64,000 nt of DNA from Pelobates cultripes. Taxonomy: Eukaryota > Chordata > Amphibia > Anura > Pelobatidae. Position numbers and translations under genes: made by a program. Location: positions 117,276,614-117,340,613 of the forward strand of contig OW240921.1 of NCBI GenBank assembly GCA_933207985.1. The letters run 5' to 3'. The notes beneath the pieces are model-generated. The model had not been told where the DNA came from, ran no database searches, and saw only the letters and a program-made list of their open reading frames with translations. Numbering within the stretch: the stretch's first letter is position 1; each line of letters opens with the position of its first letter. This document shows positions 31,206 to 41,460 of this stretch, piece by piece.

Positions 31206-31931
31206 CTATACCCACATGTTTCCCCCTCTCCCCACTTGTCCAGTCACATGGGACCCCAAGGACTTGAACTGTTGTTATGTCACAAGTTGAATAGATGAGG
31301 AACACAATTGCAGATTAGATAATTTCCTTTATTTTAATAGAGTGGAACTAATGGTAGAGGAAAAGTCCTGTAAGTATGCACAATTACTGTAGCTTTAAGG
31401 ATCCCTGGATGTTGGAAGCAATTAGATGAAAGCAAAAGCAATAGCAATTGTAGCAGATTCAGTAGCAACAATGTTGTAGCAGGAGATAATTAGTAAGCAG
31501 GATAAATTTCACTAATACTGCAATTCCCAGAATAAAGAATACGTGTATACTTAGAGTATGATGGTAGTAGTCTCCCACAAGCTGGGTCACTGTAGTCAGG
31601 AAGGAGCATAAACATTCAATCAGTCCTTATCTTGAGGGTTGGAGAGAGCAGGATGAACGAAATTCAGTCCGAGATCAAAGGAGTGGAGAAGGCAGGGAAT
31701 CCGTTTGACAATCCAGGAGTTCGGTACACAGTATTACAACAAAGAGGAGCATAGCTGGCACAAGTAACACGGAGGTAACTTAACACAAATACTAAGCAAT
31801 TTTAAAACAGGCTCGGTTTCTCGATAAAGGCTTGCGAAAGCCGCGTCAGAGAAGGGGGCGGGGACTGATCCGCTTACCCGGAAGTGTCAGAACGGAGCCG
31901 AAGAGGAATTGACAGGTAAGTCCTGACAACA
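31206..31931. mobile_element. LTR-like segment (TGTTGT...ACAACA)
   Basis: From 31270 to 31931 the sequence begins TGTTGTTATGTCACAAG and ends AAGTCCTGACAACA, ends that are inverted to each other as in an LTR. No 5-bp duplication could be placed, so this may be an eroded LTR or part of the adjacent element. The first 64 bases are probably DIRS sequence displaced by the hAT. Confidence 0.35.
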
Positions 31932-32639
31932 GTAGACTCAAGGGGGTCCAACCGACTAGTTGCAGGCCCGTTGTGGGTGTGGTCACAGGTCTGTCTATTT
32001 CTATGGGGGGAGATTTTTGATGGATGGCCTGATTTGTTTGGCGCGGGACTGTTTTACATGTGTCTGTATATGCAGCTGTGGGTCAACAAAGCAGCTTTGT
32101 AAAGTATAGTTCAGTGAAGTGTATTGCTTGTCTGTGCCTCTCACCCTCCCCCTTCCCTCCCCCTTCCTTTTCCTGTAACATCAGCTTCTTGGGATGGAAA
32201 CCCCTGTTGTTTTGTGTTGGAGACCCCATGTAGGGGGTCTGTGCATGTAAAACCTTGTGTGACTAAATAAACAGAGTTAGTTTGTGTTGTTCTCCCAGGG
32301 CTGTGTGTCGTCCAGTTACTGGGGGGATAAATGGATGCCTGCTTTTTGGAAGTGTTCCTGAGCGGCTGAAGGAAGGTATTAGTGGCGGTCACCAGTCGGG
32401 TTACCCGGGGGGTGCTACCATTGGTGGCAAGCGGTGGGATGGCACTTCCCAGCCGTATAGAACCAGCTTTCGTTAATCGAACAAGCATGGCGCCCAGTTT
32501 GACAATCTGCTGACGAGGCTGCTGGCTTTTATGGACCCAACCTCGCTGAGGAAACGGTACAGGACACAAGGAGTATTGTGGCCAGGCAACTGCAGCGCAA
32601 AGCAGAGCGGCCGTGGGAGTTATTGGGAGTGAAGGCAAC

Positions 32640-32932
32640 AGGTCTTGTTCCTCAGCGGCAGTGTGAGGTCCAGGGAACAGATACACCCGGTCTTGTTCCC
32701 CAGCAGCACAGTGTGTCCCAGGGAGAGAAGTGTTCTGTCCTTCCTCCCCAGCAGCAGTGTGAGGTCCAGGGAACAGAGACACCCGGTCTTGTTACCCAGC
32801 AGCAGAGTACGTCTCAGGGAGAGAAGTGTTCCATCCTTTCTCCCCAGCAGCAGTTTGAGGTCCAGGGAACAGAGACACCCGGTCATGTTCCCCAGCAGCA
32901 GTGTGCGTCCCAGGGAGAGACGTGTCCACTTC
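32640..32932 (+). repeat. Approximately 57/60-bp minisatellite in the LTR element
   Basis: Alternating copies of CAGTGTGAGGTCCAGGGAAC + AGAGACACCCGGTCTTGTTC and CAGGGAGAGAAGTGTTCTGT + CCTTCCTCCCCAGCAGCAG. The array resumes at 34516-34590 after the LTR block at 32933-34515, which supports that block being an insertion. The frame translates to glutamine-rich repeats without stops. Confidence 0.8.
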
Positions 32933-34515
32933 TGTGACAGACAGCCTGGCACCCCGACTAGGTGCCTCTGCAAATCACTGCTTCCTAGTCGCCTTGAGTA
33001 CTATAAGCACCGCACCAGACACCATAAGCACCATAGCCCCTTAGCCACCGCAGCTTGGCTGGGGTCTCGCCGTCCCTTCCCAGTCTGGACCAAACTCCTG
33101 GATCCAGCTCCCAGTGGGAAGGCTTCTCCTCCAAGAGAGTATAGCAGGTATAATAGTGTAGCTCTTACAAGAGCTAGTGATTATAGCAAACCAAAGAACA
33201 ATCCCAGGAGCAGGGATTATAGCTGGTATAGCTGTTTCCTACAATCACAAGACGAGGCTGCGTGTTGAGGGTGAAGTGAACTGATTTTAATAGGACCAAA
33301 CTTGGCCTTTTATTGTCACGGCTTACCTCAGTTGGGAGTCCGGTAGGCAGAGATTTATGCTCACCCTTGCAATTAAACACAGGCCAAGGTGGTCAGGTAA
33401 GAATTCACCTGGCCTGTGAGTCTGTGCACGGGGGCTGTGCAGGATATTGCTCCAAGTCGTAGTACATGTAAGGACACAAGCAGGAGAATCCTCGAGGGTA
33501 AGCCAAAAGAAGTCAGGATAAACAAGGGTAAGCCAAAGTCAGAGGATGCCAGAAGTCAGGATACACAATGAGAAAGCCAAGGTCAGGAGCCAGCTGGAGA
33601 ACACTGGATGACAAATACAAACACAGGAACCAGAGTTAATGAACTGACACTGCCCTGGCTAATTAGTGATCAGCTACAGGTGGACCATGAGTGACAGTAG
33701 CAGTCACAGGTAAAGTCCAGCCCCCAGTGCTGGAGACATGGCAGGGCTAAGATTCAGGCCAAACCAAGAACTGAAACACAGGCTTAGAACCATATAGCAC
33801 CCAGGTTCAAATCACCTGTTTGGCACTTCTGGGGCGACCTCATCTGGCCGTCTGGGTGTCACGATGAGAACTGTGACATTTATGACAATCCCCATGCAAG
33901 GGGTCCTCCCACCTGGACCTGATGTAAGACTGAATTACAAAGTAACAGGCCAATGACAACAGTGGTATAATACATGACACTCCCATACATAAACAGATAA
34001 TCCCTCCTCTGGGCCTGGGAGATAATGTGATCAGGAACTGTACTAATCTAATCTAATTATCTCCAAGTACAAATCATTCCAAAAGTACCCCAAAAACACA
34101 TAAAACATTACAAAAGTTACATGCCCTGATCTGGGTGACCAACATATCCAAAAATCATCCAGATCAGTTCAGAGGTTCAGGAATTTCCTGGAAGTCATTT
34201 ATTTGACCGACTGCACGCATGGTCCCATGCCCAAAACAGTTCCAGAGAATCAGGGCTTGTGGTCGGTCTAGTTCAGTAGTTTGAAAACGAACAAACTACC
34301 GAACAGAGTCAATAGTCTTACCCTGGAGCTTGTTCCCCTCATCCAGACAAATGATTTCACCAAAAAGTGCCCTTCTAAGTTGTATAGAACCGAATGCAGG
34401 TGATGATGAAGTCCAGTGGTGCTTGGGAATTTCTGTGTATGATTTTAGTTTAATGAGATTCATGCCCAAACACCGCTGCCTGCGTTCATGCGAACAAGAT
34501 GGCCGCCACCTTGTG
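32933..34515 (-). mobile_element. LTR, family A, truncated and itself interrupted
   Basis: Begins TGTGACAGACAGCCTGGCAC and matches, inverted, the solo LTR at 12172-13457 in several blocks (the CCTGGCACCCC end, GCTCTTACAAGAGCTAGTGA, and the GATGGCCGCCACC end near 34500). The far terminus is missing. It is split at 33314-33878 by another LTR. On the minus strand ATAAAAGGCC followed by ATTAAA looks like promoter and poly(A) signals once the inner LTR is removed. Confidence 0.6.
33314..33878. mobile_element. Solo LTR, 565 bp, nested in another LTR
   Basis: Starts TGTCACGGCTTACCTCAG and ends TGAGAACTGTGACA, flanked by a perfect 5-bp duplication TTTAT (33309-33313, 33879-33883). No internal sequence. 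Confidence 0.8.
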
Positions 34516-34867
34516 GTTGTCCTTCCTCCCCAGCGACAGTGTGAAGTCCAGGGAACAGAGGCTCCCGGTTTTGTTCCCCAGCAGCAGCGTTCATGATGGG
34601 TGTCATTTGGGTCGTTTAAGGGGGTCTAACCGACTTGTTGCTGGCCCATGGTCTGTCTATTTCTACGGGGGGGAGATAGGTGATGGATGGCCTGATTTGT
34701 TTGTCGCGGGCCACAAGCTTGCAGCGCCATTTTTGGGACTGTTTTACATGTGTCTGTATATGCAGCTGTGGGTCAACAAAGGGGAGAGGGCAGCAGTTCT
34801 GTAAAGTATAGTTAAGTGAAATGTATTGCTTGTCTGTGCCTCTCCCCCTTACTTCTCCTGTCACAGC

Positions 34868-36231
34868 AGGACGTTTATATTACATTACATACTTTAGACA
34901 GGAATATACTCTGCTTTTAGAGTGATTCCTTGATCAAGAAAGAAATTTCAAAAGTCCTTTCAATTTCCACCAGATCCTTTGATTTTGTGCTTGCAATTTT
35001 ATTTATACTGGAATGCAGACACATTGTCCATCCGCAATAGGACACAGCAATTGAATTTGTCTTTTGTCATGTTTTTGAGTGTAAAAGATCTGGCTAAGAG
35101 TACTGAACAAGGATGTGTTTAGCTTGTTCTTCCTAGGACCATTGACCTCCTGTTTGGAGATTTCCACAACGGGCTTCCAATCCGTGAAGACTGGCATCTG
35201 ATCCTATGACTGTATCTGGAAGGGAACCAGAAATAGCTTTCCCGTTCCACGCCGTCATGTGACGTAACCACCACATTAATTTGTCCTTTGCTTCCATGGT
35301 AAGTCTGAATAAGGGAGACATCTTCTTAGATTTGTCGCCTTCAATCTCTATAATGCTCGATAATGAAGAGGTCCTGGAAAAATTGCTTGAATCAACGCTA
35401 AAAATAAATCAAATATTCTCGCAAGAAGTCTGAGGGTTATAGAAGATTTCTGCAATACTTTCTTTATTTCTTTGTGAATCACTTTCACTCGCTGATTCTG
35501 TAAGATGGGTGTTTGTAGATTTGAATTGATAAGAAAAATTCCATCCGTTGAGATGGTTTTAAAAAAGATTTCTTCCAACTGATTACAAAACCTAGGTCCT
35601 GTAAGAAATCCAGAGTCCATTCTGTATATAGTGTTATAGCATGCATCTTTCTAATCTATCTTGATAAACCACTCTCCCTGGTGAAATAAATCCATCGGAC
35701 AATGTATACCCTCCATTTTGAAATACTCGTATTGAATCCAAGCATTCAGTTACTTTAGATTTATCACCAATTGAACTCCTGAATCATTTTTCTTTACTAA
35801 GAAAATATTGCTTACGAAACCTGGTGCATGTATTGCAACTTCTGGTATTGCGACTTTTTTAAAGTCATTCTTTAATTTCTTACTGTACTATAATTGTGTC
35901 TGTTTTGAAAAATTTAAGTGGAAGAGGTTCTTCTTTCTGAACCGCGTAATCTATAAATTCTATTTTGATACCCGCCACTGTATTGAGAACACACATATTT
36001 GAAGTAATTAGAGCCCAATAATGGTAAAATGGTAAATACGGGAACCAAATCTCCCTATAAAAGTCAGATTCCGTTAGACATTTACCTGAAAGGGTTGTGA
36101 TCTAGACATTCCTCTCTGGCCTCTGGTTCTCCATGGCCTTCCTCTTTTGTAAGGTTTCAGATTGTATTTTATTTCTACTATACTTCTTCCGACCTTTCCA
36201 AACATTTTATTTTGGAAAACTTTTTTTTTCC
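34868..36231 (-). pseudogene. DIRS retroelement RT/RNase H remnant
   Basis: In minus-strand order: an arginine/glycine-rich gag end (about 36190-36080), an RT-like stretch (35760-35640), then IFLINSNLQTPILQNQRVK and ITLRLLARIFDLFLALIQAIFPG then PLHYRAL (35540-35350), MSPLFRLTMEAKDKLMWWL (35321), AWNGKAISGSLPDTVIGSDA and RCGNLQTGGQWS (to 35133), and DNVSAFQY at about 35030. This is the RT-RNase H order of vertebrate DIRS elements. Frames change and stops occur, so it is inactive. It is continuous with gag pieces at 39183-39555 and 41119-41448 once inserted elements are removed. Confidence 0.8.
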
Positions 36232-36344
36232 CTTTTATTTAAGGCATATAGAATGGGGTACAGAAGAAAAACAGGGGAAATGTATGCTTAGTTACAACAT
36301 GAGGTTAAAACATCGGTAGCATCAATACAACACATTTCCAAGGT

Positions 36345-37599
36345 AGTAATGCCTCATTTTTTTTTTTTTTTTTCTTTATTTTTCGTCTTGACAAGGGTAG
36401 CACTATGAAATTTCAGTGTGGCTTGTGCAAAAGCCCAATACAGCATATAACAGATAACCACAGTGATACATATAAGAAAGAAAAGACAATCGTGATAATT
36501 ACGACTTGTGCATGAGTAATAAGTTTCCAGCTACTCGTCAAGGGTTTTTGTAATAAAGGTGACATAGGTATTGTGTGAACTTCGTTTCCAGAGTGTTGTA
36601 TTGCCATGTAACTCAGAAGGGGTGTATAATAGTGTAGCTTTGTGGGATTTATTATTATTTGAGTGACCCCGCTTCTCTGTGTCCTGGCATAATAGGGCGG
36701 ATTCCATTCGCATCAGCGATATTAGCTCCCAGTGGGTAGTATGTCCTATGTCTTACTCTAACGTTAGATGACATATGTCCTACCATGTAGGTTAGCGCAT
36801 GGTTTGTTAAGGTAGTGGTTTTTATCGGGGGGGGAAGCACTGGCTCCCGAACCTCGTGGTGGAACTCTGGACCTGCCAGGGGAGGACTCGTTTGCTAGGG
36901 AGTAGGGTTCGGTCCTCAGGCTCTCCCGCGATATTGTGAATGAAGAGAGGGTGAAAGACAGTAGAGAAGCGAGAAAAGAATAAAAAAGGGGGGGGGGGTC
37001 AGGGGCTGAGAGGGAAAGGATGGGGGGGGTGAGGTACGGGTATACGTCAGGTCGCCATGGTGTGGAGCACTTCCGTTAGTGTCTCTCGTGTCTCGGGTCC
37101 CCGTCTGTTACCATCTCTAGCTGTGGGAGGGTCAGGTGTGTGTTGTGTCGTCAGAGAGGTCGCTACTCTGCCATGGGTCCCATAGTTTGTCGAAGCTAGT
37201 CATGGATCCCCTCAGTCGGGCTGTCAGTTTATCCATGAGGTGCACCTCTTTTATATTAGAGATTACCCTCTGTATGGGTGGCATTTCCGTCTGTAGCCAT
37301 GTCTGCGCTACGGCTCTCCTTGCGGCTAGTGTAATCTTGTGAATCAGTTTCTGTTCCCTCTTTGTCCAGTCGTCTAAGGATCTGTTAAGCAGATATGTCC
37401 ATGGGTCTAATTTAGGGGCTTTATGGAAAATTCTATTGATTAATTTGTGTATCTTTGTCCAGAAAGTTTGTACATGGGGGCATTCCCACCACATATGGAT
37501 ATAAGTGCCGCTAAACCCACAACCCCTCCAACAGTTGTCGGTCGGTATTTGTTTCATGCGGTACAATTTGGCTGGTGTGGTGAGTAATGCCTCATTTTT
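36345..37599 (-). mobile_element. 5'-truncated L1 inserted in the L1-type element
   Basis: A 17-bp duplication AGTAATGCCTCATTTTT at 36345-36361 and 37583-37599 brackets a 1.22-kb insertion with a poly-A tail (poly-T at 36357-36373). It contains only the ORF2 C-terminus and 3' UTR, so it is a classic 5'-truncated L1. Confidence 0.85.
37132..37566 (-). pseudogene. L1 ORF2 C-terminal fragment
   Basis: 144 codons: LYRMKQIPTDNCWRGCGF then SGTYIHMWWECPHVQTFW and a helical, lysine/arginine-rich end. The CWRGC...H..WWEC pattern is the cysteine motif near the C-terminus of L1 ORF2. Endonuclease and RT are absent because of 5' truncation. The frame is open, so insertion is recent enough to leave it readable. 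Confidence 0.85.
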
Positions 37600-39111
37600 A
37601 AATGAACAAGGGTAGCGTAGCCTAGTGATAATATTGTTAATTAAACTTGTGACACGTGTATAACTGCACCGTGGGTTTGTCGATGCGTTGCGTCTACTAT
37701 TCTCCTGGCAGCAGCATTAGCGTAGGAGTAGTGTACTGGTTGTTTAATCCAGCTAGTGTATATAACCCATGTGAGTCTCCCTATTGTTCAAAAGCCTAGA
37801 GGCTGAGCCACACCAGCCTAGCCTGGCATATGTGAACTAGATAAAAACAGGTTAAGTAGATTTAGCAAGCCCAGCAGTATGGTGTATATTACCAGTAAGG
37901 TCTGCAATTGGAGGCACGTAGTAAGTAGAGTCTACAGTAGGCATTTAAACATGTTCTGGCATAACTGTCTAACAGCCACATCAATCGGTTTACACTCACA
38001 TAGCTTGCGCTCGCTTCCTTCATATCCCCGTCTAGTCTAGGTTAGAATAAAGTAAAACAGAATGCTTAAACATGCTAGCGCTACACTGCATACGAAGCGT
38101 TAAATAATAAATTGTGTGATGGAAACCTGTTGTTTCTCCACAGTTAGGTCTGCAGGGTTATAGTCATTCTTAGTTTCAGTCCGTTTTGTTCAGCCTATGC
38201 CAGCTCTGAGCGCTTGACAGGTGGGCCATGTATAGTGGCAGGGTTGATGCCTCGGTAAGACGTCATCTCCAGTAGGCCCTGAGGGGGTTCCCCGTCCATG
38301 TGCGCTGCAGATGGGAAGCCGTGTTAACATTGTGGGTGTCGGTACTTGGAGAGTCCGTTGAATACGGGAGGAGTGCAAGGGCGGCAGGGCCCCCCCAGCC
38401 CCAGGCTCTGTGTGGGGTCTGCATCTTGGCGCCACAAACTTGGGTGCCTCTAGAGGCCAAGCTTTTCCCTGCAAGGGCGCTTCGGAGAGCCCTGGTGTTC
38501 CGTAGCCGCCAGCGGCGGTCAGGCTTCCGGCGATGTGGCCGATGCTGAGGAGTTAGCCTCCTGGTGACCCTTGGCTCGGGAGGGTGGTCGGTGCTCGACA
38601 TTGGCGCAGACGGGTATGTATTGCCCGGAGAAGGCCCGCTCCGCCTCCGCTTCCCCGGCCTCCGTGCTTCATAGTGGGCTTTGCGAAGAGTCGGTCCAGC
38701 GTTTCCATAAATTGCTGGAATATCAAATGCAGGCTTGTGGGTTGTGTGGGTACAGGTTCCATAAAGTACGGGCTTCTGCCATACTGCTGAGCCCGGAGCA
38801 TCCGGAGCCCAGGCCTGAGTGGGCAGGTGCAGTCCGTGTAGCCATGTGTGTCACTTTGGTGGGGACCGGGATAACCCCCACCGGTCCATAGGGGGGTGAC
38901 GGGGGTTCCAACTTTGCCTTGCCGTGTGTATCGGCAGTAGGAGAGTGGCCGTCTCCCCCACCACCGCCATGCTTGTAGGCCGTAATCCCGTGTGGGTCGG
39001 ATCCGGTGCAAAGATCCACTTGCGTGGTGTCATCATGCCGGTCTCGATGTCCCCTATCGCTTGGGAGCAACAAGATGTCGGATCACAGCCTCTGTTCATC
39101 GAGAATTGGCA

Positions 39112-39315
39112 TTAGGTGAGTTTAGATGCGGGAGCAGCAGCGACAAGCGTCTGCTCCACTCTGTAGCCAGGCCCTGCCCCCCGGAAAACCTTTTTTAAAT
39201 ACAGTTGAGCTTTAGTTAGCGAGGAAAACATATTAACATATATTCCGGTGTTTTTATTAAACTCTTCTGCAAACAGTAAACCTTCTGCTAAGGATCCATG
39301 TTCTGAAACAGCCAT
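39112..39315 (-). pseudogene. DIRS gag fragment
   Basis: The minus-strand frame reads GSLAEGLLFAEEFNKNTGIY then FSSLTKAQLYLKKVF, resembling the DIRS gag segment that ends in a KxxxSxxKRVF-like string. Coding similarity stops exactly at 39183 where the L1-type insertion begins and resumes at 36231. Confidence 0.55.
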
Positions 39316-39555
39316 GTCAGTAAGCTGCGGATCTCGTTTCAGAAGAATAGCCTTACTGACGCCAGAGCTGAATTAGCGTTAAACAAAAGGCATATAGCCC
39401 CATTAATATTAAAACTTGAAAATTTACCAGTTTACTGATTTTTAATTATTTTTATAATCTTAGTTAATTGTCCAATAATGTCTAATAGTTTACCTTGGCA
39501 ACTCTTTAAAGATCTGTCTATTCCCTTCCTGGGATCCTTCCTGGATTTACTTATA

Positions 39556-41118
39556 CAGGGAGTGCAGAATTATTAGGCAAGTTGTATTTTTGAGGATTAA
39601 TTTTATTATTGAACAACAACCATGTTCTCAATGAACCCAAAAAACTCATTAATATCAAAGCTGAATATTTTTGGAAGTAGTTTTTAGTTTGTTTTTAGTT
39701 ATAGCTATGTTAGGGGGATATCTGTGTGTGCAGGTGACTATTACTGTGCATAATTATTAGGCAACTTAACAAAAAACAAATATATACCCATTTCAATTAT
39801 TTATTATTACCAGTGAAACCAATATAACATCTCAACATTCACAAATATACATTTCTGACATTCAAAAACAAAACAAAAACAAATCAGTGACCAATATAGC
39901 CACCTTTCTTTGCAAGGACACTCAAAAGCCTGCCATCCATGGATTCTGTCAGTGTTTTGATCTGTTCACCATCAACATTGCATGCAGCAGCAACCACAGC
40001 CTCCCAGACACTGTTCAGAGAGGTGTACTGTTTTCCCTCCTTGTAAATCTCACATTTGATGATGGACCACAGGTTCTCAATGGGGTTCAGATCAGGTGAA
40101 CAAGGAGGCCATGTCATTAGATTTTCTTCTTTTATACCCTTTCTTGCCAGCCATGCTGTGGAGTACTTGGACGCGTGTGATGGAGCATTGTCCTGCATGA
40201 AAATCATGTTTTTCTTGAAGGATGCAGACTTCTTCCTGTACCACTGCTTGAAGAAGGTGTCTTCCAGGAACTGGCAGTAGGACTGGGAGTTGAGCTTGAC
40301 TCCATCCTCAACCCGAAAAGGCCCCACAAGCTCATCTTTGATGATACCAGCCCAAACCAGTACTCCACCTCCACCTTGCTGGCGTCTGAGTCGGACTGGA
40401 GCTCTCTGCCCTTTACCAATCCAGCCACGGGCCCATCCATCTGGCCCATCAAGACTCACTCTCATTTCATCAGTCCATAAAACCTTAGAAAAATCAGTCT
40501 TGAGATATTTCTTGGCCCAGTCTTGACGTTTCAGCTTGTGTGTCTTGTTCAGTGGTGGTCGTCTTTCAGCCTTTCTTACCTTGGCCATGTCTCTGAGTAT
40601 TGCACACCTTGTGCTTTTGGGCACTCCAGTGATGTTGCAGCTCTGAAATATGGCCAAACTGGTGGCAAGTGGCATCGCGGCAGCTGCACGCTTGACTTTT
40701 CTCAGTTCATGGGCAGTTATTTTGCGCCTTGGTTTTTCCACACGCTTCTTGCGACCCTGTTGACTATTTTGAATGAAACGCTTGATTGTTCGATGATCAC
40801 GCTTCAGAAGCTTTGTAATTTTAAGAGTGCTGCATCCCTCTGCAAGATATCTCACTATTTTTGACTTTTCTGAGCCTGTCAAGTCCTTCTTTTGACCCAT
40901 TTTGCCAAAGGAAAGGAAGTTGCCTAATAATTATGCACACCTGATATAGGGTGTTGATGTCATTAGACCACACCCCTTCTCATTACAGAGATGCACATCA
41001 CCTAATATGCTTAATTGGTAGTAGGCTTTCGAGCCTATACAGCTTGGAGTAAGACAACATGCATAAAGAGGATGATGTGGTCAAAATACTAATTTGCCTA
41101 ATAATTCTGCACTCCCTG
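39556..41118 (-). mobile_element. Full-length Tc1-like transposon (DD37E/TRT type)
   Basis: A 1.56-kb element with 25-bp perfect inverted ends starting CAGGGAGTGCAGAATTATTA, flanked by TA on both sides (39554-39555, 41119-41120). A second, inner inverted pair, GTGCATAATTATTAGGCAAC (39746 onward) and its complement (to 40938), lies about 180-190 bp from each end, an IR/DR arrangement. It carries an uninterrupted transposase. All parts needed for mobility appear present. It sits inside DIRS gag sequence. Confidence 0.95.
39884..40900 (-). CDS. Tc1/mariner-type transposase, intact, DD37E
   Basis: 338 codons, start MGQKKDLTGSEKSKIVRYLA. N-terminal paired-like HTH (residues 8-45, TLKITKLLKRDHRTIKRFI), a basic GRKKRVEKPRRK hinge and a second HTH to about 110. 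The catalytic core has Asp in VLWTDEMRVSLDG, Asp in MIFMQDNAPSHAS and Glu in SPDLNPIENLW. Counting between the second Asp and the Glu gives 37 residues, not 34 as in Tc1, which is the spacing reported for the TRT family of vertebrate Tc1-like elements. The enzyme would cut and paste the element at TA. No stop or frameshift, so it could be active or very recently active. Confidence 0.93.
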   Translation of the reverse strand: MGQKKDLTGSEKSKIVRYLAEGCSTLKITKLLKRDHRTIKRFIQNSQQGRKKRVEKPRRKITAHELRKVKRAAAAMPLATSLAIFQSCNITGVPKSTRCAILRDMAKVRKAERRPPLNKTHKLKRQDWAKKYLKTDFSKVLWTDEMRVSLDGPDGWARGWIGKGQRAPVRLRRQQGGGGVLVWAGIIKDELVGPFRVEDGVKLNSQSYCQFLEDTFFKQWYRKKSASFKKNMIFMQDNAPSHASKYSTAWLARKGIKEENLMTWPPCSPDLNPIENLWSIIKCEIYKEGKQYTSLNSVWEAVVAAACNVDGEQIKTLTESMDGRLLSVLAKKGGYIGH

Positions 41119-41460
41119 TATATTGGACAATAGTGGGATACAATACAATACAAGCTTTTCCCTTGTTTCTTTGGGACATTCAGCCCTTAGTCTGACTACA
41201 CGATCCATTGGTTTTCAGATCCAAATTTCTATAAATTTAGCTGCCCAATCTGATAAATGTGGGTGTCCGATTTCTTCATGATCAAATCGTGGTTGACCCT
41301 CTTCATCTAGTAGCTCAGATTTTGAAGTATTTTCAGACATAACATGCTCATTAAAAATAAACTCACTAGAGTCTTTAATGGAAATATCTGAGTAATCAGA
41401 ATCAGACTGAACTGACTCATTATCAGGTTCCTCTTCATATTGCTCCATGAGAGCAAAGAA
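41119..41460 (-). pseudogene. DIRS gag N-terminal remnant
   Basis: The frame at 41448-41215 (MEQYEEEPDNESVQSDSDYS..., ending EEGQPRFDHEEIGHPHLSDW) resembles the acidic start of DIRS gag followed by its FDPEDLxHPRSxEW motif. It is broken from the rest by the Tc1-like insertion. Confidence 0.55.

Larger units (their letters stand above)
31932..34863 (+). mobile_element. Degraded LTR retroelement with PBS and minisatellite gag-like region
   Basis: About 250 bp at 31935-32185 (GGGGGTCCAACCGACTAGTTG...TTTTACATGTGTCTGTATATG) is repeated in the same orientation at 34615-34863, as expected for two LTRs. In the left copy an AATAAA (about 32264) is followed by GTGCTACCA at 32412-32420 and then TGGTGGCAAGCGGTGGGA (32422-32439). 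The latter starts TGG and sits where a primer-binding site belongs. A glutamine-rich minisatellite (32640-32932) follows. The interior is then lost to another LTR. No protease, RT or integrase was seen. Described as an endogenous LTR element remnant only. Confidence 0.55.
36224..39196 (-). mobile_element. L1-type retrotransposon inserted in the DIRS element
   Basis: The insertion is bounded by GGAAAACTTTTTTT (36224-36237) and GGAAAACCTTTTTT (39183-39196), one mismatch in 14. The A-tail shows as poly-T at 36231-36239, with an AAATAAAAGGG signal on the minus strand. The minus-strand target reads TTT/AAAAAA, as for L1. The 5' half (39182-38190) holds proline/arginine-rich open stretches including LIFQQFMETLDRLFAKP. 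No ORF2. It is split by the L1 at 36345. Confidence 0.65.

Noticed and set aside
34868..41460. A host multi-exon gene on the minus strand
   Set aside because: The short frames match DIRS gag, RT and RNase H motifs, and the interruptions are transposons with target duplications, not introns.
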